A program made the translations under genes and the position numbers. Positions 1 to 5,535 of a stretch of 8,841 nucleotides of DNA are shown here, one piece after another. Every line of letters begins with the position of its first letter. Positions within the stretch are counted from its first letter, which is position 1. Origin of the DNA: Thermoleophilia bacterium (lineage in GTDB: Bacteria; Actinomycetota; Thermoleophilia; Gaiellales; JAICJC01); NCBI GenBank assembly GCA_025928435.1, contig JAICJM010000171.1, forward strand, positions 1-8,841, read 5' to 3'. Under the pieces are notes generated by a model. That model had not been told where the DNA came from and made no database searches. It saw only the letters and a program-made list of their open reading frames with translations.

Positions 1-186
1 CTCGCCCGCCCCAAGCGCATCATCTGGGCCGACGACCTGCCCAAGACGCGCTCCGGCAAGATCATGCGCCGCCTGCTCCGCGACGTGGCCGAGGGCCGCG
101 AGCTCGGGGACGTGACGACCCTGCGCGACTCGGTCGTCATGGCCGAGATCTCGGAGAAGGTGGCCGCGGGCGAGGAAGAGGAGTAG
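1..186 (+). CDS. acs: Acetyl-CoA synthetase (AMP-forming), C-terminal end, 5' truncated by window
   Basis: The first 61 codons of the window are open in frame 1 and end at TAG 184-186. They encode the last part of an AMP-forming acyl-CoA synthetase, which activates acetate (or a short acid) to acyl-CoA through an acyl-adenylate in the cytoplasm. The diagnostic piece is [16 protein letters not shown] (nt 37-84), the conserved A10 motif. Its lysine at nt 58-60 is the catalytic lysine that protein acetyltransferases modify in Salmonella Acs. The following segment ([10 protein letters not shown]) matches the usual Acs tail, so the assignment to acetyl-CoA synthetase rather than another ANL enzyme is good, although propionyl-CoA synthetase shares much of this motif. 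The tail ends in a short acidic run (EEEE). The start and the adenylation domain lie outside the window. Confidence 0.9.
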   Translation, partial: LARPKRIIWADDLPKTRSGKIMRRLLRDVAEGRELGDVTTLRDSVVMAEISEKVAAGEEEE

Positions 187-193
187 CGCGAAC

Positions 194-230
194 CGGGGCC
201 TGGCCCCGCTTGCGGCGGGGCCTGGCCCCG
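194..230. repeat. Two copies of a 15-bp GC-rich palindrome, possible terminator
   Basis: The 15-mer CGGGGCCTGGCCCCG occurs at 194-208 and again at 216-230, a period of 22 bp. Each copy is a perfect palindrome around a central T and can fold alone as a 6-bp stem with a CTG loop. The two copies can also pair with each other over 7+7 bp around one T-T mismatch, with the loop at 209-215. It begins 8 nt after the acs stop codon, so it could terminate acs transcription, but no T-tract follows. It could equally be a REP-like intergenic element. I saw no third copy in this window. Confidence 0.75.
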
Positions 231-258
231 TGCGACGTCCTTGTCGCCGGCCGCTGGC

Positions 259-264
259 TAGTCT
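259..264 (+). promoter_or_regulatory. Possible -10 box for a leaderless HAD transcript
   Basis: TAGTCT fits the loose actinobacterial TANNNT -10 pattern and ends 7 nt before the GTG at 272. That GTG has no Shine-Dalgarno sequence in front of it, so transcription starting at or near the GTG would give a leaderless mRNA. A TTGTCG at 241-246 resembles a -35 box, but the 12-bp spacer is too short for a normal sigma70 promoter. This is a weak call. Confidence 0.25.
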
Positions 265-271
265 GCCGCGC

Positions 272-922
272 GTGTCGTGCCGCGCGGTCATCTTCGACTT
301 CAACGGCACGCTCTCCGACGACGAGCCGGTGCTCTACCGGATCTACGCGGAGCTCTTCGCCGAGCGCGGCCGCCCGCTCCCCGAGCGCGACTACTACGAC
401 CGCCTCGCCGGCCACTCCGACGCGGAGATCGTGCACCGCTGGCTGGGCTCCCGGAACGACTCGGACGCGGTCGTCAACCAGCGGGTGACGCGCTACCGCG
501 ACCTGGTGGCCGACGGGTCGACGATCACGCCCGCGGTGCGGCAGGCGGTCGCGAGCGCGGCGGCGCGCGTGCCGGTGGCGATCGTGTCGGGCGCATCGGC
601 GGCGGAGATCCGGCCCGTCGTCGCCGCCGCCGGGCTGGAGGCGGCCTTCGCGACCGTGGTCACCGCCGACGACGTCCGCCACGCCAAGCCGCATCCGGAG
701 GGGTACGAGATCGCCCTGCGGCGCCTCGACGGCCGGGCGCCGGGGCTGCGGCCGGACGAGGTGACGGTGCTCGAGGACACCGAGGCCGGGGTCGCGGCGG
801 CCAAGGCTGCCGGCATGCGCTGCATCGCCGTCGGCCGCACGCTCGCGCCCGACCGCCTGGCCGCCGCGGACGAGGTCGTCTCCGGGGTCGACGAGGCGCT
901 CATCGAGCGCATCCTGGCGTAG
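272..922 (+). CDS. HAD-superfamily hydrolase, beta-phosphoglucomutase/phosphatase-like (subfamily IA)
   Basis: A cytoplasmic HAD enzyme of about 216 residues, probably a phosphatase or phosphomutase acting on a small phosphorylated metabolite; the substrate cannot be told. All four HAD motifs are visible: motif I DFNGTLSDDEP (nucleophile D9), motif II IVSG (S106), motif III HAKPHPEGY (K139) and motif IV LEDTEAGV (D169). A helical C1 cap lies between motifs I and II, at roughly residues 15-90. The residue two after the nucleophile is Asn instead of the usual acid/base Asp. I chose GTG 272 because it puts motif I at residue 9, as is normal in the family. An in-frame GTG at 230 would add 14 Arg/Pro-rich residues and lies at the very end of the palindromic repeat. 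Neither start has a clear ribosome binding site. The gene is monocistronic here and convergent with iclR. Confidence 0.85.
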   Translation: MSCRAVIFDFNGTLSDDEPVLYRIYAELFAERGRPLPERDYYDRLAGHSDAEIVHRWLGSRNDSDAVVNQRVTRYRDLVADGSTITPAVRQAVASAAARVPVAIVSGASAAEIRPVVAAAGLEAAFATVVTADDVRHAKPHPEGYEIALRRLDGRAPGLRPDEVTVLEDTEAGVAAAKAAGMRCIAVGRTLAPDRLAAADEVVSGVDEALIERILA

Positions 923-926
923 GCCG

Positions 927-1718
927 CTACTCCAGGACGAGCGAGATCTCGTGCGCCGCATGGAGCGCCATGCGCCCGAGCTCCGGCAGCCGCCGCTCCG
1001 TCACCCGCTGGCTCGGCCCCCAGATGTTCAGGATGACCGCCGGGCGGGCGCGGTGGTCGAGCACCGCCGCCGAGACGCCGTTCGAGAACTCCTCGAACTC
1101 GCCCAGGCAGATGCCGTACCCGTCGCGGCGGACGTCCGCAAGCGACTCCCACAGCCGGCCCCGGTCGACCACCGTCCGTTCGGTGTAGCGCTCGAGCACG
1201 GAGGGGAGGACGGCCTCGCGCTCGTCCTCGGGCAGCCAGGCGAGGAAGACCTTGCCCGCCGACGTGGCGTGCAGAGGGAGCTGGCGCCCAAGCCAGTTCG
1301 CCGTCGGGACCGTGGGCGGGTCGACCTGGTCGACGTACACCAGGCTGAATCGGCGGGCGGCGGCGAGCATGATGCTCTCGCCGGCATCGCGGGCAACCCG
1401 CTCGAGGACAGGCCGCGCCCGGCGGGCGAGCCCGTCGTAGCCGGCGGCGGCCGCCACCTCGAGGGCCGTGTACCCGATGCCGTAGCGGCCCGTGGGCGGA
1501 TCGCGCTCGACCAGGCCGTGGTGCTCGAGCGTCCCCAGGAGCCTCCAGGCCGTTGATCGGTTGAGGCCGCACGCGCGGGCGAGGTCCCACGCCGTCGGCG
1601 GGCGGGCGCTCGCGGAGATCGCCCGCAGCAGCATCACCGCCCGGTCGACCGACTGCACGCGGGAGCCGTCCCGCGCCTCCTCCTTGGCCGTTCCCCGGCT
1701 CGGGTCTTCCGTTCGCAT
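927..1718 (-). CDS. IclR-family transcriptional regulator
   Basis: A 263-residue DNA-binding regulator of the IclR family, read leftward from ATG at 1718-1716 to TAG at 929-927. The N-terminal winged helix-turn-helix spans roughly residues 21-82: it opens with the family-typical VQSVDRAVMLL, has recognition-helix sequence LNRSTAWRLLGTL (52-64), and a wing ending GRYGIG. The remaining ~180 residues form the GAF-like effector domain, with the characteristic LHATSAGKVFLAWLP and the GICLGEFEEFSNGVSAAVL segment that lines the ligand pocket in this family. The ATG is supported by GGGGGAG (complement of 1730-1736) 11 nt upstream. It is divergent from the ABC/sulfatase operon across 274 bp, so it is the likely local regulator of that operon and of itself. 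IclR proteins can repress or activate; the ligand is not visible in the sequence. Confidence 0.92.
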   Translation of the reverse strand: MRTEDPSRGTAKEEARDGSRVQSVDRAVMLLRAISASARPPTAWDLARACGLNRSTAWRLLGTLEHHGLVERDPPTGRYGIGYTALEVAAAAGYDGLARRARPVLERVARDAGESIMLAAARRFSLVYVDQVDPPTVPTANWLGRQLPLHATSAGKVFLAWLPEDEREAVLPSVLERYTERTVVDRGRLWESLADVRRDGYGICLGEFEEFSNGVSAAVLDHRARPAVILNIWGPSQRVTERRLPELGRMALHAAHEISLVLE

Positions 1719-1758
1719 GGTGAACGCGACTCCCCCAATGCCTGATCGCGACGCGGAC

Positions 1759-1764
1759 ACTATA
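1759..1764 (-). promoter_or_regulatory. Predicted -10 box of the iclR promoter
   Basis: On the minus strand the complement of 1764-1759 reads TATAGT, five of six matches to the sigma70 -10 consensus. The -35 region about 17 bp further upstream is poor. The predicted transcript start near 1752 would leave a leader of about 34 nt before the iclR ATG, long enough to include the GGGGGAG ribosome binding site. Confidence 0.5.
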
Positions 1765-1766
1765 CC

Positions 1767-1778
1767 GGTCTCGTGACC
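1767..1778. promoter_or_regulatory. Short palindrome next to the iclR -10 box, candidate operator
   Basis: GGTCTCGTGACC is a 12-bp near-palindrome (GGTC/GACC arms, one mismatch inside). It sits immediately upstream of the predicted iclR -10 box, in the spacer between -10 and -35. A protein bound here would interfere with iclR transcription, which fits autoregulation. Short palindromes arise by chance in GC-rich DNA, so this is a candidate only. Confidence 0.3.
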
Positions 1779-1804
1779 TGCGCTCTTGCCCCTGTCCGTG
1801 CCTC

Positions 1805-1834
1805 TTGACAGCGGCCGCGGCGCCGTTCTACTAT
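1805..1834 (+). promoter_or_regulatory. Predicted sigma70-type promoter P1 of the ABC/choline-sulfatase operon
   Basis: A perfect -35 hexamer TTGACA (1805-1810) is followed after 18 bp by TACTAT (1829-1834), four of six matches to the -10 consensus. Transcription would start near 1841, giving a leader of about 150 nt before the substrate-binding protein start at 1993. It is the best promoter in the window and points rightward into the operon. The -10 box lies inside a 9-bp inverted repeat (see separate entry), so regulated access is likely. Confidence 0.65.
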
Positions 1835-1843
1835 CGCCGCGGC
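1814..1843. repeat. 9-bp perfect inverted repeat bracketing the P1 -10 box
   Basis: GCCGCGGCG (1814-1822) and CGCCGCGGC (1835-1843) are perfect reverse complements separated by 12 bp, and the -10 hexamer TACTAT (1829-1834) fills the right half of that spacer. The arms lie in the -35/-10 spacer and at the expected transcription start. It may be a two-half-site operator for the divergent IclR protein or a cruciform-forming element. Its position on the promoter is more informative than its GC-rich sequence, which could arise by chance. Confidence 0.5.
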
Positions 1844-1864
1844 GTTGCGCAATCCGCGATCGAT

Positions 1865-1879
1865 GTTCGGATCGTGAAC
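1865..1879. promoter_or_regulatory. GTTC-N7-GAAC inverted repeat, candidate IclR operator
   Basis: GTTCGGATCGTGAAC has perfect 4-bp arms spaced like a 15-bp operator, the size that many IclR-family proteins recognise. It lies about 25-39 nt downstream of the predicted P1 start and upstream of the second -35 box, so a bound protein could block P1 or act on P2. Assignment to IclR is inferred from position and size only. Confidence 0.35.
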
Positions 1880-1905
1880 GGTATGTGAGGTCGTGGCCGG
1901 CCGGT

Positions 1906-1934
1906 TTGACATGCCGCGGGCGACGATGGATCAT
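1906..1934 (+). promoter_or_regulatory. Possible second promoter P2 of the operon
   Basis: A second perfect TTGACA (1906-1911) is followed after 17 bp by GATCAT (1929-1934), four of six matches to the -10 consensus but lacking the important first T. Transcription would start near 1941, leaving about 50 nt of leader. The perfect -35 and ideal spacing argue for it; the weak -10 argues that it needs an activator or is not used. Confidence 0.4.
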
Positions 1935-1980
1935 CCCGCCCGGGTCTCGGTGAGGATGCGCCGGTCCGCGTCTTTCCAAG

Positions 1981-1987
1981 GGAGGAG
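1981..1987 (+). promoter_or_regulatory. Strong ribosome binding site of the substrate-binding protein gene
   Basis: GGAGGAG lies 5 nt before the ATG at 1993 and is preceded by more purines. It is the only textbook Shine-Dalgarno sequence in the operon, which fits the need for a binding protein in excess over its membrane transporter. It fixes the start of that gene. Confidence 0.8.
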
Positions 1988-1992
1988 ACGAG

Positions 1993-3654
1993 ATGGTGGA
2001 CAAGTCCAGCGACCGTCCGGGCGAGGGCAGTGGAGGCCTCTCCCGGCGCGATCTCCTGGTTGGTGCGGGCACCGTGCTGCTCGCAGGAGGCCTCGCCGCC
2101 TGCGGCGGGGGCGGCGGCTCGTCGTCCCCCTCGGGGAGCGGCGGTTCGAGCGCCGCGGGGACGCCCAAAAAGGGCGGCAACTTTCGCCTCGGCGTGACGG
2201 GCGGCGGCGCCAGCGACATCATCGACGGCCAGAACATCGTCACGAAGCCCGACCAGGCCCGCCTGGCCGCGAGCTGGGAGACACTCGTCGTCTACGACGA
2301 CCAGTACAAGCTCACGATCGGCGGCGACAACGGCGGCCTGGCCGAGGAGCTCACCCAGGACAAGCCCGACCAGTGGACGATCCGCCTGCGCAAGGGCATC
2401 GAGTTCAACAACGGCAAGAGCCTCACCGGGAACGACGTCAAGTACTCGATCCAGCGCATCCTCGACCCCAAGGAGGGCCTGTTCGGCGCCTCCGGCCTGA
2501 CGGCGATCGACGAGAAGAACATCGAGATCATGGATCCGCAGACCGTGCGCCTGCACCTGACGGCGCCCGACTCCACCATCGCCGAACAGCTGGGCCAGTA
2601 CTACAACGGCATCGTGCCCGAGGGCTACAGCCGCAAGGGCCCGCTCAAGTGGGTTGGCACCGGGCCGTTCAAGACACAGAGCTTCAGCCCGGGCCAGCAG
2701 AGCGTCCACAACCGCAATCCGAACTACTGGCGCACCGGGCAGCCCTACTTCGACTCGGTCACGGTGATCGACTACTCCGACACCACGGCCCAGGTGAACG
2801 CCCTCCTGTCCGGGCAGCTCGACGCGATCACCGACATCCCGTTCGCCCAGATCAACGTCGCCAAGTCGAACGGCGGCCTCGCCATCCTGATCACCCAGGG
2901 CGGCGGCTGGCTGCCGATCTGCATGGCGGTCGACGAGGCGCCGTTCACGGACAACCGGGTGCGCCAGGCGATGCGGCTGATCGTCGACCGCAACGCCATG
3001 CTGCAGCAGGTGCTGTCGGGCTACGGCCGCGTCGCGAACGACCTGTTCGCACCGTTCGACGCCTGCTACGACCATGACCTGCCGCAGCGCGACCAGGACA
3101 TCGACAAGGCCAAGTCGCTGCTCAAGTCCGCGGGCATGGCGGGCGCGACCTTCGACCTGCACACGACGAACGGCGCGGCCGGGATGGTCGATACGGCCAA
3201 CATCTTCGCCGCCCAGGCGAAGGCGGCCGGCATCACGATCAACGTCCACAACGACCCCAACTACTACGGCGACCAGTACCTGAAGCTGCCCTTCTCGGTG
3301 GACTTCTGGGGCACGCGCAACTACCTGCCCCAGGCCTCGACCAGCATGCTCCCGCCGGGCCCGCCGTACAAGACGCCGTACAACGAGACCCACTGGCCGC
3401 CCAAGTCGGGCCCCGGCTCGGACTACATCAGCCTGTACCAGCAGGCGCGCGCGGAGGTCGACCCGAGCAAGCGGTGCGACATCATCCACCAGATGCAGAC
3501 CGAGGAATACAACTACGGCGGGTACATCATCCCGTTCTTCAACAACCTGGTCGACTGCTACACCACCAAGGTGTCCGGGTTCGTTCCGGGCAGGTCGACG
3601 CAGAACCTCGACTCGTTCGGCCATGGGTACCGAACAATCTGGTTCAACGCCTAG
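1993..3654 (+). CDS. ABC transporter substrate-binding lipoprotein, family 5 (peptide/nickel/opine type)
   Basis: A 553-residue extracytoplasmic solute receptor of the SBP_bac_5 family, which delivers ligand to DppBC/OppBC-type permeases. The N-terminus has a twin-arginine signal (SRRDLLVG, R18-R19), a hydrophobic stretch and a lipobox L34-A-A-C37. It should therefore be exported folded by Tat and anchored by lipidated Cys37, followed by a flexible Gly/Ser linker to about residue 58. The mature part shows the family signature around residues 128-149 (WTIRLRKGIEFNNGKSLTG, then the NDVKYSI stretch), a DNRVRQAM segment typical of the second lobe, and a normal family length. Family 5 proteins bind peptides, but also nickel, glycosides, opines and other small solutes, so the ligand is not given by homology. 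Co-transcription with a choline-sulfatase suggests choline-O-sulfate or another sulfate ester (inference). It is the first gene of the operon. Confidence 0.93.
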   Translation: MVDKSSDRPGEGSGGLSRRDLLVGAGTVLLAGGLAACGGGGGSSSPSGSGGSSAAGTPKKGGNFRLGVTGGGASDIIDGQNIVTKPDQARLAASWETLVVYDDQYKLTIGGDNGGLAEELTQDKPDQWTIRLRKGIEFNNGKSLTGNDVKYSIQRILDPKEGLFGASGLTAIDEKNIEIMDPQTVRLHLTAPDSTIAEQLGQYYNGIVPEGYSRKGPLKWVGTGPFKTQSFSPGQQSVHNRNPNYWRTGQPYFDSVTVIDYSDTTAQVNALLSGQLDAITDIPFAQINVAKSNGGLAILITQGGGWLPICMAVDEAPFTDNRVRQAMRLIVDRNAMLQQVLSGYGRVANDLFAPFDACYDHDLPQRDQDIDKAKSLLKSAGMAGATFDLHTTNGAAGMVDTANIFAAQAKAAGITINVHNDPNYYGDQYLKLPFSVDFWGTRNYLPQASTSMLPPGPPYKTPYNETHWPPKSGPGSDYISLYQQARAEVDPSKRCDIIHQMQTEEYNYGGYIIPFFNNLVDCYTTKVSGFVPGRSTQNLDSFGHGYRTIWFNA

Positions 3655-4633
3655 CGATCCGCCTCCACGCCATGGCGGCTTCTGGGCCTTCATCCTGCGC
3701 CGCGTGTTGCTCGGCCTGCTCGTGCTGCTGCTCGTCTCGGTGGTTGTGTTCGCGGCCACCCAGGCGCTGCCGGGGGACCCGGCCCGGTCGATCCTCGGCC
3801 GGACCGCGACCCCGGCCAGCCTGAAGGAGCTGCGCCAGCAGCTGAACCTCGACCGGCCCGTGCTGAGCCAGTACTGGAGCTGGATCACCGGCCTCGTGCA
3901 CGGCGACATGGGCATCTCGCTCGCGGCCCGCGAGCCGGTCTCGACGTACCTGCACGACCGCCTGATCAACTCGGCGTTTCTCGTGGTGGTCGCCGGCGTG
4001 ATCTCGATCCCGCTCTCCGTGGCGATCGGCGCCTACGCCGCCCTGCGCCGCGACCGGCTCTTCGACGTCACCTCGTCGATCGGGACGCTGCTCCTGGCGG
4101 CCCTGCCGGAGTTCGTCGTCGGCGTCACGCTTGTCGTGCTCTTCGCGACGACGGTGTTCCCGCACACGCTGCCGGCGGTCGCGTACCTCGCGCCGGGGCA
4201 GCGTCCGTGGGAGCACCTGAAGGAGATGATCCTCCCCATCATCACGCTCGTGATCGCGGTGACCCCATACGTGGCCCGGATCATGCGCGCGTCGATGATC
4301 GAGGTGCTCGAGTCCGACTACGTCGAGATGGCGCGGCTCAAGGGCGTCCCCGAGCGTGAGGTGGTCATCCGCCACGCGCTCCCGAACGCGCTCGGGCCGA
4401 CGTTCCAGGTGATCGCCATCAACCTGGCGTACCTGGCCGGCGGCGTGATCGTCGTCGAATACGTCTTCAACTTCGCCGGCATCGGAGGCGCCCTCCAGAA
4501 CGCCGTCCAGACGCGCGACATGCCTGTCGTGCAGGCGCTGGCGATGCTGATCGCCGCGCTCTACGTCGTGCTGAACCTGATGGCCGACGTCGCCACGATC
4601 CTCGTCACCCCACGGCTGCGGACGCGCCTGTGA
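3623..4633 (+). CDS. ABC transporter permease, DppB/OppB type
   Basis: A 336-residue inner-membrane subunit of a peptide-type importer. About six membrane segments are visible, near residues 22-45, 118-140, 150-178, 200-220, 257-290 and 303-327. The N-terminal segment ends in QALPGDPA, typical of DppB, followed by the periplasmic region LNLDRPVLSQYWSWITGLVH that marks this subunit. The cytoplasmic EAA coupling loop, which docks on the ATPase, spans D232 to N255 (DYVEMARLKGVPE through HALPN). The ATG at 3623 lies inside the preceding gene and overlaps it by 32 nt; there is no clear Shine-Dalgarno sequence, so translation is probably coupled. It forms a heterodimer with the next permease. It ends at TGA 4631-4633, overlapping the next start in GTGA. 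Confidence 0.93.
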   Translation: MGTEQSGSTPSDPPPRHGGFWAFILRRVLLGLLVLLLVSVVVFAATQALPGDPARSILGRTATPASLKELRQQLNLDRPVLSQYWSWITGLVHGDMGISLAAREPVSTYLHDRLINSAFLVVVAGVISIPLSVAIGAYAALRRDRLFDVTSSIGTLLLAALPEFVVGVTLVVLFATTVFPHTLPAVAYLAPGQRPWEHLKEMILPIITLVIAVTPYVARIMRASMIEVLESDYVEMARLKGVPEREVVIRHALPNALGPTFQVIAINLAYLAGGVIVVEYVFNFAGIGGALQNAVQTRDMPVVQALAMLIAALYVVLNLMADVATILVTPRLRTRL

Positions 4634-5535
4634 CGGTCGCCGACATCGCCGTCACCCCCGAGCCCGAGGCCGTGTCGGCCCGGGCCCCGGCCGGCGCGAT
4701 GTACCGCACCGCGCTGCGCCTCTGGCGGACGCGGATCGGGCTCGCGCTGGTCGCCCTGCTCGTGCTGATCGCGATCTTCGGGCCGTTTTTTGCGCCTCAT
4801 GGCCCGACCGACTTCGTCGGCGTGCCGCCGAACTCGCCGCCTTCGTCGAAGGCGCTCTTCGGCACGGACTACATCGGCCAGGACGTGTGGAGCCGGTTCC
4901 TGTGGGGCGGGCGCGACATCCTCGTCATGGCCGTCCTGGCAACGATCATCGGCCTGGTGCTCGGTGCGGCCGTCGGCCTGACCGCGGCGTACGCCCGCAA
5001 CGTGCTCGACGACGTGCTGATGCGGGCGATGGACGTCATCCTGGCGTTCCCCCAGATCATGCTGGCCCTGGTCGCCATGGCGACCGTCGGGCCGAAGGCG
5101 TGGCTGATCGTGCTCACCGTCGGCCTGACGACGATGCCGCGCGTCGCCCGCGTCGTCCGCGGTTCCGCCCAGCCGATCGTCGAGCGCGACTTCGTGTCGG
5201 CGGCCGAGGCGCTCGGCGTGCCCCGCTTCCGCATCCTCGGCCGTGAAGTGCTGCCGAACGTCCTCAGCCCGCTGCTCGTCGAGGCCAACCTGCGACTGAC
5301 GTACGCGGTCGGGCTGATCGCCTCGCTCGCGTTCCTCGGCTTCACGCCCACCCAGAACGGCGCCGACTGGGGCGTGATGATCCAGCAGAACCGGATCGCC
5401 CTCGGCACCGACCAGCCCTGGGGCGTCGTGTTGCCGATGGCCGCGATCGCCATCCTGACAGTCGGGACGGGGCTCGTCGGCGACGGGTTCGCGCGGGCGG
5501 CCGCCGGCATCGACCGGTCACGAGGTGCCGAATGA
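4630..5535 (+). CDS. ABC transporter permease, DppC/OppC type
   Basis: A 301-residue inner-membrane permease, partner of the DppB-type subunit. It has the DppC layout: a cytoplasmic N-terminal tail of about 35 residues, a first membrane segment at about 36-56, then the hallmark FGTDYIGQDVWSRFLWG (about 77-93), and four to five further helices. The EAA loop runs from D187 to N210 (DFVSAAEALGVPRFR through LPN). The C-terminal part contains the typical SLAFLGFTPTQNGADWG stretch. The start is GTG 4630, which shares GTGA with the stop of the preceding gene; no other in-frame start fits the DppC N-terminus better. It overlaps the ATPase gene by ATGA (5532-5535). Together with the upstream permease it forms the transmembrane channel. 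Confidence 0.93.
   Translation: MTVADIAVTPEPEAVSARAPAGAMYRTALRLWRTRIGLALVALLVLIAIFGPFFAPHGPTDFVGVPPNSPPSSKALFGTDYIGQDVWSRFLWGGRDILVMAVLATIIGLVLGAAVGLTAAYARNVLDDVLMRAMDVILAFPQIMLALVAMATVGPKAWLIVLTVGLTTMPRVARVVRGSAQPIVERDFVSAAEALGVPRFRILGREVLPNVLSPLLVEANLRLTYAVGLIASLAFLGFTPTQNGADWGVMIQQNRIALGTDQPWGVVLPMAAIAILTVGTGLVGDGFARAAAGIDRSRGAE

Noticed and set aside
1719..2243. N-terminal extension of the iclR frame upstream of ATG 1718
   Set aside because: The extra residues are Pro/Arg-rich and unlike the family, the frame passes through both promoters and into the divergent gene, and the ATG at 1718 has its own ribosome binding site.
1831..3969. A 712-codon open frame on the minus strand opposite the binding-protein and permease genes
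   Set aside because: Its product is low-complexity, rich in Arg, Val, Gly, Asp and His, with no recognisable family. It is the antisense shadow of clear plus-strand genes in GC-rich DNA.
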